Shown here: one piece after another, positions 45,177 to 54,480 of the stretch
How the letters are laid out: each line of letters begins with the position of its first letter
Position numbering within the stretch: position 1 is the stretch's first letter
Origin: DASUBV01 sp036501025
Lineage (GTDB): Bacteria > Actinomycetota > Actinomycetes > Streptosporangiales > Streptosporangiaceae
Assembly: GCA_036501025.1 (NCBI GenBank)
Contig: DASYBB010000065.1
Coordinates: 1-64,000, forward strand
DNA: 64,000 nt
Reading direction: 5' to 3'
Program-made: the position numbers and the translations under genes
Notes under the pieces: model-generated
Told to the model about the DNA's origin: nothing
The model's database searches: none
What the model saw: only the letters and a program-made list of their open reading frames with translations

Positions 45177-46379
45177 ATGCGCATCGTCCTCGGGGTCAGT
45201 GCCGGCATCGCGGCGTACAAGGCCTGTGAGCTGCTCCGCCTGCTCACCGAGGCCGGCCACGGCGTCCGTGTCGTGCCGACCCCTGATTCGCTGAACTTCG
45301 TCGGCGCCGCCACCTGGGCGGCGCTGTCCGGCCAGCCGGTGACCACGACGGTCTGGGAGGACGTGCCCCAGGTCCCGCACGTCCGGCTCGGGCAGGACGC
45401 CGACCTGGTCATCGTCGCCCCGGCCACGGCCGACCTGCTGGCCCGCGCGGCCGCGGGCCAGTCCGGGGACCTGCTCACCGCCGTGCTGCTGACCGCGCGC
45501 TGCCCCGTCGTGTACGCCCCGGCCATGCACACCGAGATGTGGGAGCACCCGGCCACCGCGGCCAGCGTGGCCACGCTGCGCAGCCGCGGGGCCATCGTCC
45601 TGGACCCCGCCGCCGGGCGGCTGACCGGCGCCGACACCGGCCCGGGACGGCTGCCCGAGCCCGCCCAGATCGCGGCCGCGGCGCTGCGGGCCGCCACCCG
45701 CGGGGCGGACGGCGTCGTGCCCGACCTGGCCGGCCGCCAGGTCCTGATCTCGGCCGGCGGGACCCGCGAGGAGCTGGACCCGGTCCGGTTCCTCGGCAAC
45801 TGGTCATCGGGCCGCCAGGGCTACGCGCTGGCCGCCGTGGCCGCCGCCCGCGGCGCGCAGGTGACCATCGTCGCCGCCAACGTCGAGCTGCCCGACCCGG
45901 CCGGCGCCCGGGTCATCCGGGTCGTCTCGGCCCGCGACCTGCGGGACGCCATGACCGGCGCGGCCGGCGCGGCCGACGCCATCGTGATGGCGGCCGCCGT
46001 GGCCGATTTCCGGCCCGCCGACCGGAGCGCGCAGAAGATCAAGAAGCGCGGCGAGCCGCCCGCGCCGATTGCCCTGACCGAGAATCCCGACGTGCTGCGG
46101 GAACTGGTCGCCGCGCGGCGCGGCGCCGCCCAGGTCATCGTCGGCTTCGCCGCCGAGACCGGGGACGTGCTGGCCAACGGCCGGGCCAAGCTGGCCGCCA
46201 AGCGCTGCGACCTGCTGGTCGTCAACCAGGTCGGGGCCGGTCTGGCCTTCGGCACCAGCGACAACGAGGCGGTTGTCCTCGGCGCCGACGGCGCCGAGGT
46301 CAAGGTCCCGCGCGGGCCCAAGGAAGCCCTGGCCGACGTGGTCTGGGACCTCGTCGCGGCCCGGCTGACCCGGGCCTGA
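45177..46379 (+). CDS. coaBC: Bifunctional phosphopantothenoylcysteine decarboxylase / synthase
   Basis: Makes 4'-phosphopantetheine precursors for coenzyme A. The 400-residue protein has an N-terminal FMN decarboxylase (CoaC) domain with GVSAGIAAYKACELLR and PAMHTEMWEHPAT, and a C-terminal synthetase (CoaB) domain from about 180 with SAGGTREELDPVRFL, AAAVADFRP and KIKK. All signatures are present. The start lies 18 nt after rpoZ. Confidence 0.95.
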   Translation: MRIVLGVSAGIAAYKACELLRLLTEAGHGVRVVPTPDSLNFVGAATWAALSGQPVTTTVWEDVPQVPHVRLGQDADLVIVAPATADLLARAAAGQSGDLLTAVLLTARCPVVYAPAMHTEMWEHPATAASVATLRSRGAIVLDPAAGRLTGADTGPGRLPEPAQIAAAALRAATRGADGVVPDLAGRQVLISAGGTREELDPVRFLGNWSSGRQGYALAAVAAARGAQVTIVAANVELPDPAGARVIRVVSARDLRDAMTGAAGAADAIVMAAAVADFRPADRSAQKIKKRGEPPAPIALTENPDVLRELVAARRGAAQVIVGFAAETGDVLANGRAKLAAKRCDLLVVNQVGAGLAFGTSDNEAVVLGADGAEVKVPRGPKEALADVVWDLVAARLTRA

Positions 46380-46456
46380 CAGGATCGTCCTCCGGCGCTG
46401 CGCGTCATCGATAAACTGGCACGGAAATTCCGGTACATGGGGAATAGGGGTTGCAA

Positions 46457-47650
46457 GTGGCACGTCGTCTGTTCACTTCCGAATCGGTCACAGAGGGTCA
46501 TCCCGACAAGATGGCCGACCAGATCAGTGACGCGATCCTCGACGGCATGCTCAAGGGCGACCCCCAGAGCCGGGTGGCCGTTGAGACCATGATCACAACG
46601 GGCCAGGTGCACGTGGCCGGCGAGGTGACCACGGACACCTACGTCGACATCCCGGGCATCATCCGGGACAAGATCCTGGAGATCGGCTACGACTCCTCGG
46701 CCAAGGGCTTCGACGGCGCCTCGTGCGGCGTCCAGGTATCCATCGGCGCCCAGTCGCCGGACATCGCGATCGGCGTCCGCGAGGCGTACGAGCACCGCGA
46801 GGGCGAGGGCACCGACGACTACGACCGCCAGGGCGCGGGCGACCAGGGGCTGATGTTCGGCTACGCCTGCCGGGACACCCCCGAGCTGATGCCGCTCCCC
46901 ATCACGCTGGCCCACCGGCTGGCCGCCACCATGTCGGCCGCCCGGCGCAGCGGCGCGATCCCCTACATCCGGCCCGACGGCAAGACCCAGGTCACCATCG
47001 AGTACGCGGGCGACGAGCCGGTCCGCCTGGACACCGTGGTGGTGTCCACCCAGCACGCCCCCGGCATCGACCTGCGGGAGATGCTCACCCCCGATATCCG
47101 CGAGCACGTCGTGACGCCGGTGCTGGCCGGCCTCGAGCTCGACACCGAGGGCTACCGGCTGCTGGTCAACCCGACCGGCCGGTTCGAGGTGGGCGGGCCG
47201 ATGGGCGACGCCGGGCTGACCGGCCGCAAGATCATCATCGACACCTACGGCGGCATGGCCCGGCACGGCGGCGGCGCCTTCTCGGGCAAGGACCCCTCCA
47301 AGGTCGACCGCAGCGCCGCGTACGCGATGCGCTGGGTGGCCAAGACCGTCGTCGCGGCGGGGCTGGCCGACCGCTGCGAGGCCCAGGTCGCCTACGCCAT
47401 CGGCAAGGCCAAGCCGGTCGGCCTGTTCGTCGAGTGCTTCGGCACCGAGCAGGTGCCGATCGAGCGCATCCAGGACGCCGTGCTCGAGATCTTCGACCTC
47501 CGTCCCGGCGCGATCATCGCCGACCTGGACCTGCTCCGGCCGATCTACGCGCAGACTGCCGCCTACGGCCATTTCGGCCGCGAGGAACTGGATTTCACCT
47601 GGGAGCGCACCGACCGCGCGGACGCCCTTCGGTCCGCCGCCGGCCACTAG
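46457..47650 (+). CDS. metK: S-adenosylmethionine synthetase
   Basis: Makes SAM from methionine and ATP. The 397-residue protein shows SESVTEGHPDKMADQISDA, the ATP motif GAGDQGLMFGYA and the P-loop-like GGGAFSGKDPSKVDRS. GTG at 46457 (MARRLFTSES) has AGGGG 6 nt upstream; the TTG two codons earlier is less likely. The 77-nt gap after coaBC holds no SAM-riboswitch pattern that I can recognise. Confidence 0.96.
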   Translation: MARRLFTSESVTEGHPDKMADQISDAILDGMLKGDPQSRVAVETMITTGQVHVAGEVTTDTYVDIPGIIRDKILEIGYDSSAKGFDGASCGVQVSIGAQSPDIAIGVREAYEHREGEGTDDYDRQGAGDQGLMFGYACRDTPELMPLPITLAHRLAATMSAARRSGAIPYIRPDGKTQVTIEYAGDEPVRLDTVVVSTQHAPGIDLREMLTPDIREHVVTPVLAGLELDTEGYRLLVNPTGRFEVGGPMGDAGLTGRKIIIDTYGGMARHGGGAFSGKDPSKVDRSAAYAMRWVAKTVVAAGLADRCEAQVAYAIGKAKPVGLFVECFGTEQVPIERIQDAVLEIFDLRPGAIIADLDLLRPIYAQTAAYGHFGREELDFTWERTDRADALRSAAGH

Positions 47651-47716
47651 CCGGGTCCCTCTCCGGCTCGGCCATTCCGGGCCTTTTGCCACCATTTTTC
47701 GGTAAGGTGACGGATC

Positions 47717-49687
47717 ATGTCGTCGCCCACCGAACGGGCTGCTGCCGGTGGGGGAGCGGCAGCACGGCCCGAGCCGCCCGTGGACCAGCCACCGCCGGCG
47801 TCTGATCCGCCCGCAACCCGCGCGACCCCGCCGGAGCCCGCGGGTGGCCATCCCGGACCCGAGGGCGCCAGCCCGGACGTGGGTCCCGGCGCGCCCGGCA
47901 CACCCGAGGGACCGCTGTTCCTGCGGGCCGGCCGGGCCGGCCTGGCCCCGGAGGCCGTGACCGTCGTCGACCAGCCGGGCGAAGACGGGCCGGCCAGCCC
48001 GTCGCTGTCCGCCCGCCCCGACGTCTCGGGCCTCCCGCCCTGGGCCGACGAGCTGCCCGGCCCCGAGCCGGACTGCCCGCCGCCCTGGGAGGCCGGCCCC
48101 TGGCCCAGCTACGAGCCGCCCGCCCCCGACCTGGCCGACGACCACTACGACAACGGCCAGCCGGCCCCCGGCGGCCCAGGCGCCCGCCGCCCCGCCGACC
48201 CATTCGCCGGCCATTTCGCCGACATCGGCCCGTTCACCGGCCGCGGCCCGTTCCCCGGCCGCTTTGCCGCCCCGCCGGACGCTCCCCCCAGCCTGAGCGC
48301 CCCCCCGGCCAACGGAGCGCCCGACACCAGCTGGGAAACCAGCGCCGCCGCCGGTCCCGGCTGGGCGACCGCGGCCGATCCGGACGCCGCATCATCCGCC
48401 GGCCGCCCGGCCCGGGCCGCCGATGCCGCCGTCCCCGATGCCGCCGTCCCCGATGCCGACGCATCCGTCGCCGCTGCCTCCGTCGCCGCTGCCTCCGTCG
48501 CCGGCGACGCCTCCGCCGCGTCGGCCACCGACCCCGAAGCCTCGGGCGGTCCCCGCGGTCCCCGCGGTCCCGGTGGTCCCGACGCCGCGGCGCCCGCCCC
48601 CACGGTCCGCTCTCCGTCCGCCGGCCCGCCCCTCGGTTCGCTGCCGGCGGCCGGCGCCACCGCGGACCCATCGCTGGCGCCGCCCGGCGCGGCCGATCGG
48701 CCTGTGGCCCCGCGCGGCGCCGCGGAGCCAGCTGCGGCCGCGGCCGCAGCGGCTGATCCAGCCGTCCCCCTGGGCCCGGCCGCGAATGGGTCGCTGCCCG
48801 CGGGCCGGTTCGCCGATCCATTTCTGACCGCGACCGGGGCCGCGGATGCGTCGCTGGCAGCGGGAACAGGCCGGCCGCCGCCGGGCGCCGCCCTGTACGG
48901 CTTCACGGCGGCCGACACGGCCCTGGACCCCTTTCCCGCGCTAGAGGCCCTCCCCGGCCCTGACGGCCCGCCAGCGGGTCTCGAGGGAGCCGCTGGCGGC
49001 GCCCCTGGCCGCGGCGCCCCGGGCCGCGCAGCTTTCGGTCGCCTCGCACCAGGTCGCCTCGCCCCAGGTCGTCTCGCCTCAGGCCGTCTCGCCTCAGGCC
49101 GTCTCGCCCCAGGTCGCCCCGCACCCGGCCGTCCAGCGCCCGGCCGCGGAGCCCCAGAGCCCCTCGTCCCGGGAGCGGCCAACATGCTCGGCACGGCCGC
49201 CCTGGCCGCCGGGATCCTCGGAATCGCCGTGGTGCCCGGCGTGGTCCTCGGCATCCTCGGCCTGCGGCGGGCGGCGATCACCGGCACCGGACGGCTCCAG
49301 TCGTGGCTGGGCATCGCGCTGTCGCTGGTGTGGGCGGCCGGGATCATCATCCTGGCCCTGCCCGGCCCCGGCCCGGCCGCCGATCCGGGCTGCGTCCAGT
49401 ACCGGGCCAGCGGTTCCGCCGCCGTGGCCGGGGTCACCTCCGCGCTGCCGCCCCACGCCGCGCCGGCCCGCCTGGGCGCCAGCCTCGGCGCGGCCGCGAA
49501 CGCGGTGAACGACGCCACCGCCAGCGCGCAGAACATCGGCGTGCGCAACACTCTCGCCGCCCTCAGCGGCGACCTCCAGGCCGAACAGGACGCCGTCGTG
49601 ACCGGCCGCCCCGCCCCGCCCGCGCTCGGCGTCACCCTGGCCGCCGCCGCGGCCGCCGCCGCCCGCCTCTGCGGCGCTACCTCCTAG
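47717..49687 (+). CDS. Ala/Pro-rich membrane protein with DUF4190-like C-terminal region
   Basis: A 656-residue protein of unknown function. About 480 residues are low complexity: Pro-rich N-terminus, Ala-rich stretches with short repeats (AAVPDAAVPDADAS; VAAASVAAASVAG), and a run of GRLAPGRLAPGRLASGR from about 425. The conserved part is a two-helix membrane module (MLGTAALAAGILGIAVVPGV, then LQSWLGIALSLVWAAGIIIL) resembling DUF4190, followed by an extracellular Ala-rich domain with single Cys residues. No enzymatic motif is seen. It lies between metK and priA. Confidence 0.65.
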   Translation: MSSPTERAAAGGGAAARPEPPVDQPPPASDPPATRATPPEPAGGHPGPEGASPDVGPGAPGTPEGPLFLRAGRAGLAPEAVTVVDQPGEDGPASPSLSARPDVSGLPPWADELPGPEPDCPPPWEAGPWPSYEPPAPDLADDHYDNGQPAPGGPGARRPADPFAGHFADIGPFTGRGPFPGRFAAPPDAPPSLSAPPANGAPDTSWETSAAAGPGWATAADPDAASSAGRPARAADAAVPDAAVPDADASVAAASVAAASVAGDASAASATDPEASGGPRGPRGPGGPDAAAPAPTVRSPSAGPPLGSLPAAGATADPSLAPPGAADRPVAPRGAAEPAAAAAAAADPAVPLGPAANGSLPAGRFADPFLTATGAADASLAAGTGRPPPGAALYGFTAADTALDPFPALEALPGPDGPPAGLEGAAGGAPGRGAPGRAAFGRLAPGRLAPGRLASGRLASGRLAPGRPAPGRPAPGRGAPEPLVPGAANMLGTAALAAGILGIAVVPGVVLGILGLRRAAITGTGRLQSWLGIALSLVWAAGIIILALPGPGPAADPGCVQYRASGSAAVAGVTSALPPHAAPARLGASLGAAANAVNDATASAQNIGVRNTLAALSGDLQAEQDAVVTGRPAPPALGVTLAAAAAAAARLCGATS

Positions 49688-49948
49688 CTCAAGCCCCTGC
49701 GATCCGCAGCTCCAGCCCTGGCCAGCACCTGCACCACCACCCGCCACCACGTCGCGCCACGACCTGGTTCGCCGCTCCATCGCCACCAGCAACGCCGTCG
49801 TCGCCGCCCGCCACCGCCCCCGCGGCCAGCTCCCACCACCCGCTCCGCCAGGTGCCACCGCCAGCACCCGCCACAGCCGCCACCCGCCCCGGCTCCGCGA
49901 GGGTGTCCGAAAAGCGAATATCGGTCACCTGCCCCGCGGACATTTCTT

Positions 49949-49995
49949 AGTGGTTCGGATTGCCGGTCGAAAAACGGCATGCGATCCGAACCACT
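49949..49995. repeat. Stem-loop with 12-bp arms and inner 5-bp stem
   Basis: AGTGGTTCGGAT (49949) pairs with ATCCGAACCACT (49984). Inside, TGCCG (49961) pairs with CGGCA (49975) around GTCGAAAAA, leaving a 4-nt bulge TGCG. There is no T-run. It is A/T-richer than its surroundings and could be a processed RNA, a protein site or a remnant of a mobile element. Confidence 0.5.
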
Positions 49996-50127
49996 GACCC
50001 GGTGCCTCCCAGCCAATACCCGGCTCCGGGACACCGCTCGGTGGTCGGGCCAGGGGCTGGAGTGGCTGGTGCCGGCTCGGCGCGAACGGCCGCGTCATGG
50101 CTGGCCGCGGACGTCCGAGGGGTCTGG

Positions 50128-50133
50128 TAGGAC
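50128..50133 (+). promoter_or_regulatory. Candidate -10 for leaderless priA
   Basis: TAGGAC ends 6 nt before the GTG start of priA, the same spacing as in several other genes here. No ribosome-binding site is seen. Confidence 0.4.
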
Positions 50134-50139
50134 AGGACC

Positions 50140-52650
50140 GTGGCAGCTCCGGGGCAACAGGCGCGGAAGCGGGCGGCCCGCGGCCCGGCGGCCAGCCCGC
50201 AGCCCGCGGCCAGCCTGCCGGTGGCGCAGGTTGCCGTGGACGTCAGCCTGCCGCACCTGGACCGGCCGTTCGAGTACCTGGTGCCGGAGTCGCTGGCCGA
50301 GACGGCGACCCCCGGCTGCCGGGTCCGCGTGCGCTTCGCCGGCCGGCTGACCGGAGGCTTCCTGCTTCAGCGCACCGCCGAGAGCGAGCACCAGGGCCGC
50401 CTCGGCTACCTGGAGCGCGTCGTCTCGCCGGAGCCGGTGCTTTCCCCCGAGATCGCCGGCCTGGCCCGCGCCGTCGCCGACCGGTACGGCGGCACCCTCG
50501 CCGACGTCCTGCGGCTTGCCATCCCGCCCCGCCACGCCGCCGCCGAAGCCGCCCCGCCGGCCACCGCGCCCGCCCCGACGGCCACCGCGCCCGCCCCGCC
50601 GGCCACCGCGCCCGTCCCTGCCCCCACCGCGGCCGCCCGTCGGGCCGCCGCGGCCGGCTCTCCCGACGCGGCCGACACCCGGACGCCGGCCGAGTCCAGC
50701 GAGCCTCCGCCGTCCGCCGCGGCGGCATCCCCGGCGGTCGGCGCCGGCGCGGCAGGCCAGCCCGGGCCTGGCCACCCCGCTGATCCCGGAACCCAGGCCG
50801 ATCCGTCCACCGTCTCGCCCGGCGCGGCCGCCCGATCCTGGGACACCGAGGCCCGGCCAGGAGATATCGGGCCAGCGGCCCGAGATATCGCGGCCCCGAC
50901 GCAGGAGGCTCCCTCCAAGTCGGTGAACCGTGCCTCCGCGCCTCCGGACGCACCCGCCGTGCCGGACGCACCCGCCGTGCCGGACCCGGCCCTCGAAGCG
51001 GGCACCGCCGTCGTGGCCCAGGCTGCCCGGCCAGGCGGGCCGCCACCGCCCGGGACCTGGAGCCGGTACGCGGCGGGGGAGTCGTTCCTCGCCGCGCTGG
51101 CCGCGGGGCGGTCGCCGCGCGCCGTCTGGTCGGCGCTGCCGGGCGCCAGCTGGCCGGGCGAGATCGCCACTGCGGCCGCGGCGGCGGCCAGCGGCGGCCG
51201 GGGCGTGGTCATCGTGGTCCCCGACGCCCGCGACCTGGATCGCGTGGACGCTGCCCTCACGGCGGAACTCGGCCCGGCCGCGCACGTGATCCTCTCGGCC
51301 AGCCTCGGCCCGGCCGAGCGCTACCGCCGCTGGCTCGCCGCCGAGCGGGGCCAGGTCCGGGTCGTCGCGGGCACCCGCTCGGCCATGTTCGCGCCGGTGG
51401 CCGATCTCGGCCTGGTGGTCCTCTGGGACGAGGGCGATGATCTCCTGGCCGAGCCGCGGGCGCCCTACCCGCACGCCCGCGAGGTCCTCGCGCTGCGGGC
51501 GCACCGGGCCGGCGCGGCCGCGCTGATCGGCGGATTCGCCCGGACCGCCGAGGCCGCCCAGCTGGTGACGGGCGGCTGGGCGCGGCCGCTGGCGGCCGGG
51601 CGCGCGACGGTGCGCCGCTGGGCGCCGGCCGTCCGCACGGCGGGCGAGGACAGCGAGCTGGCCCGGGACGAGGCGGCGCGGTCCGCGCGGCTGCCGGGAC
51701 TGGCGCTGCGGACGGCCCGCGAGGCGCTCGGCCGGGGGCCCGTGCTGTTCCAGGTGCCGCGCAGCGGATACCTGGCCGCCGTGGCCTGCGAGCGCTGCCA
51801 CGCCCAGGTGCGGTGCCGATGCGGCGGCCCGGCGCAGCTGGCCGGCGAGCGCGCCGTGCCGCGCTGCGGCTGGTGCGGCAGCGTCGTGAGCCGCACCTGC
51901 GCCCTGTGCGGGCACGGCCGGCTGCGCGCCCTGGTGACCGGTGCGACCCGGACGGCCGAGGAACTCGGCCGGGCGTTCCCGGCCGTGCCCGTCCGCACCT
52001 CCGGCGGCAGCCGGGTGCTGACCGCGGTGCCGGGCTCGCCGGCCGTGGTGGTGGCGACCCCCGGCGCCGAGCCCTATGCCGACGGCGGGTACGCCGCCGC
52101 GATCCTGCTCGACGCCTGGGCGCTGCTGAGCCGCCCCAGCCTGCGCGCGGCCGAGGAGACCCTGCGCCGGTGGATGAACGCCGCGGCGCTCGTCCGGCCC
52201 GGGCCCGACGGGGGCAGCGTCGTCGTCGTCGCCGACGCCGGCCTTCCGGTGGTCCAGGCGCTGATCCGCTGGGATCCGGCGACGTTCGCCGATCGCGAGC
52301 TGGCCGAGCGCCGCGAGCTCCGGTTTCCGCCGGCCGCCCGGATGGCGGCGCTGTCCGGGCCGCACAGCGCCGTCCGGGCGCTGCTGGACGCGGCCGAGCT
52401 GCCGCCGGGGGCCGAGATACTGGGGCCGGTGCCGGTGGCCGGCGGCGATACCGGGCCGGTGTCCGCAGCCGCCGGCAGCCCCGGCGGAGGGCCGGGACCG
52501 GATGCCGATGCCGTCCGCTTCCTGGTGCGTGCGCCCAGGTCAGGAGGCACCGCGCTGGCGGCCGTGCTGCACGCCGGGCAGGCGGCGCGGACCGCCCGCA
52601 AGGAGCCCGGTACGGTCCGCCTGGAGCTTGACCCAGCCGAGCTGATCTGA
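50140..52650 (+). CDS. priA: Primosomal protein N' (PriA-like, degenerate helicase)
   Basis: PriA normally restarts stalled replication forks. The 836-residue protein has the PriA N-terminal 3'-DNA-binding domain (VAQVAVDVSLPHLDRPFEYLVP), a long low-complexity insert (about 135-300), a helicase-like region, the zinc-binding Cys cluster in ACERCHAQVRCRCGG and RCGWCGSVVSRTCALCG, and a C-terminal domain. The helicase motifs are lost: no Walker A GxGKT (GGRGVVIVVPDARD instead) and WDEGDD in place of DEAH. Loss of ATPase motifs is known in actinobacterial PriA, so the helicase is probably inactive. The GTG at 50140 has a -10-like TAGGAC 6 nt upstream. Confidence 0.88.
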   Translation: MAAPGQQARKRAARGPAASPQPAASLPVAQVAVDVSLPHLDRPFEYLVPESLAETATPGCRVRVRFAGRLTGGFLLQRTAESEHQGRLGYLERVVSPEPVLSPEIAGLARAVADRYGGTLADVLRLAIPPRHAAAEAAPPATAPAPTATAPAPPATAPVPAPTAAARRAAAAGSPDAADTRTPAESSEPPPSAAAASPAVGAGAAGQPGPGHPADPGTQADPSTVSPGAAARSWDTEARPGDIGPAARDIAAPTQEAPSKSVNRASAPPDAPAVPDAPAVPDPALEAGTAVVAQAARPGGPPPPGTWSRYAAGESFLAALAAGRSPRAVWSALPGASWPGEIATAAAAAASGGRGVVIVVPDARDLDRVDAALTAELGPAAHVILSASLGPAERYRRWLAAERGQVRVVAGTRSAMFAPVADLGLVVLWDEGDDLLAEPRAPYPHAREVLALRAHRAGAAALIGGFARTAEAAQLVTGGWARPLAAGRATVRRWAPAVRTAGEDSELARDEAARSARLPGLALRTAREALGRGPVLFQVPRSGYLAAVACERCHAQVRCRCGGPAQLAGERAVPRCGWCGSVVSRTCALCGHGRLRALVTGATRTAEELGRAFPAVPVRTSGGSRVLTAVPGSPAVVVATPGAEPYADGGYAAAILLDAWALLSRPSLRAAEETLRRWMNAAALVRPGPDGGSVVVVADAGLPVVQALIRWDPATFADRELAERRELRFPPAARMAALSGPHSAVRALLDAAELPPGAEILGPVPVAGGDTGPVSAAAGSPGGGPGPDADAVRFLVRAPRSGGTALAAVLHAGQAARTARKEPGTVRLELDPAELI

Positions 52651-52669
52651 CTACTGCGCGCTGAGGCCT

Positions 52670-52675
52670 TAGGGT
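52670..52675 (+). promoter_or_regulatory. Candidate -10 for the HEAT-like gene
   Basis: TAGGGT lies 6 nt before the GTG at 52682. Spacing matches a leaderless start and supports that GTG. Confidence 0.4.
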
Positions 52676-52681
52676 TCTTGC

Positions 52682-54394
52682 GTGGCGACCTCACGACGGG
52701 ATGCGGGAACCGGGCATGCTATGGCGCGCCTGGCCGACCGGGCGATGCCGCCGGACGGCCGAGGCCCGGCTGCGACCGGACGCGGCGACGCGCCGCACTG
52801 CGGCGGCCGCGAGGCGGCCAGCCGGGCCGCCGGCGGCCAGCCGGCCAGCGGCCCCGGCGAGCCTGAGGTCGTGACGGCCCGCAAGAGCCCCGGCGTCCAG
52901 CGCCGGCCGCGCGCCGCGGACAAGACCGCCGCCGGCGTCCAGGCGGGCGCCGAGGACCAGGCCAGCGCCGACGCCGAGCCGGGCGCCGCCCCGCGGACCA
53001 GCGCCGGGGAGATGGCCGGCGCTGGAGACCGGGCGAGCCAGGCAGGCAAGGCCGGCCAGGCCGGCCGGAAGAGCAACGCCGGCGGACCGGGCCGGTCGGG
53101 CGTCAAGAACGTCCCTGGCGGGGAGCAGGCGCCTGCGCCCGGAGCCGAGCCCGAGTCCGACCGGGAGCGGCCGCGGATGCCGCCGGTGCGGCTGGCGCCC
53201 CGCGATGAGCTGGCCGCGGCCGCGCGCGTCGCGCCGCTGCTGCGCGCGGGCGTCGACCTGAGCCGGTGGGCCGCCAAGCACTACCCCGCCGATCCCGGCC
53301 AGCCCGGTGACCCGGCCGGCCGTGCCACCGGCGCCGGCCTGCCGGCGGATGCGGCCGATGCCGCGGCGGCTGACCTCGAGCTCACGCCGAACGAGGTCGA
53401 CGCCGCGTGGCGGGTCGTGCTGGCCACCGGCCTGCTCGAGGCGGGACGGCCCGAGATCGGGAACTGGGACGACAGCGAGGTCCTGGGCGCATGGGACAGC
53501 GCGCTGGCCGCCATCCTCGACGCGGAGGACCTGGACGGGCTCGCGACCGCGCTCTACACCGTCGGCACCCCGGTCCGCATCGACTCGCTGTTCGAGGCGT
53601 ACACCGCCGCGGCCGGCGCCCCGCGCCCGGAGCGGGGGAGCCCGGCCCAGGGCGGCAGCAGCCGGCAGCCCGGCGAGGATGAGGCGGCCGCGCTGTCACG
53701 GGCCCTGGAGACGCTGGCCGACCTGGGCGTCGTCGAGCTCGGGACGGAGGAGACGGCGGGCGGCCTGACCGTCACGCTGTCCCCGCTCGGCGTCTGGGGC
53801 GTGCACCGCCGCCTGCGCGGGCAGGGCTGGCACGTGCCGGTGCTGGGCAGCGCGGACCGGGATGGCGCCGTCGGGCTGTTGATGACGCTGGCCAGCTGCG
53901 ATGCGGAAGACGGCGAGACCGAGATCGGGACCTGGCTGGCGGACCGGACGCCGGTCCAGGCGGCCCGGGAGCTCATCCAGGCCGCCGCCGGCGGCTCGCC
54001 GGGGCTGCGCGGCGCGGCCTTCGCCGTGCTCGACCGGATCGGCAGCGTGGCCATCCCCGAGATCCGGGCCGCGCTCGGCGACCCGCTGCTCCGGGCCCAC
54101 GCCGCGGTGTGGCTGCATGAGCACGACGAGGAAGCCGAGCTGAGGCCGGCCGACCGGACCTGGCTGCTGGTGGACCTCGGGGCGGGCCTGCTGGAGGAGG
54201 CCGACCCCCGTGACGTCGTCGCCGAGCTGCTGCCCGAGGTCCCGGCCCTGGCCCAGGCCGAGATCGTCGCCGGGCTGTGGCAGGTCGACCATCCGGGGGT
54301 CGTTGACCTGCTGACCGCGCTGAGCCAGCACCACCCCAACCCCAGCGTCGCGCGGGCCGCCCGCAAGGCCGCGTTCAAGGCCCGCTCGGCCTGA
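52682..54394 (+). CDS. Hypothetical protein with HEAT-like C-terminal region
   Basis: A 570-residue protein of unknown function. Residues 1-175 are Ala/Gly/Arg-rich and disordered. From about 175 there is a soluble helical core: LAAAARVAPLLRAGVDLSRW, VDAAWRVVLATGLLE, and a winged-helix-like stretch (ALETLADLGVVELGTEETAGG) followed by HEAT-like helices (AAFAVLDRIGSVAIPEIRAAL, AEIVAGLWQVDHPGVVDLLTAL). Helical repeat proteins of this kind often serve as scaffolds. It lies between priA and def; no catalytic motif is seen. The GTG start is chosen for its -10-like hexamer; a later start cannot be excluded. Confidence 0.65.
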   Translation: MATSRRDAGTGHAMARLADRAMPPDGRGPAATGRGDAPHCGGREAASRAAGGQPASGPGEPEVVTARKSPGVQRRPRAADKTAAGVQAGAEDQASADAEPGAAPRTSAGEMAGAGDRASQAGKAGQAGRKSNAGGPGRSGVKNVPGGEQAPAPGAEPESDRERPRMPPVRLAPRDELAAAARVAPLLRAGVDLSRWAAKHYPADPGQPGDPAGRATGAGLPADAADAAAADLELTPNEVDAAWRVVLATGLLEAGRPEIGNWDDSEVLGAWDSALAAILDAEDLDGLATALYTVGTPVRIDSLFEAYTAAAGAPRPERGSPAQGGSSRQPGEDEAAALSRALETLADLGVVELGTEETAGGLTVTLSPLGVWGVHRRLRGQGWHVPVLGSADRDGAVGLLMTLASCDAEDGETEIGTWLADRTPVQAARELIQAAAGGSPGLRGAAFAVLDRIGSVAIPEIRAALGDPLLRAHAAVWLHEHDEEAELRPADRTWLLVDLGAGLLEEADPRDVVAELLPEVPALAQAEIVAGLWQVDHPGVVDLLTALSQHHPNPSVARAARKAAFKARSA

Positions 54395-54480
54395 GATCTG
54401 AGCAGGCCGGGCTGAGCAGCTCCGGCCCGTAGACTTGACCGCACTGTGACGACGCACGGGCCACGTGCCAGGAGGAACTG

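Larger units (their letters stand above)
49688..50139. other. Long intergenic region with hairpin, no clear gene
   Basis: The first 230 nt are C-rich low-complexity sequence (CCACCACCCGCC-like), with several short overlapping ORFs but none with a recognisable domain. A large hairpin occurs at 49949-49995. Then comes the priA promoter region. I see no tRNA or riboswitch. Confidence 0.5.

Noticed and set aside
46380..46456. SAM riboswitch upstream of metK
   Set aside because: Only 77 nt and no recognisable SAM aptamer core; a simple ribosome-binding site explains the start.
49688..50034. Short ORFs in the gap before priA
   Set aside because: They overlap each other, are composed of Arg/Gly/Ala or His/Thr-rich low-complexity sequence, lack ribosome-binding sites and show no domain.
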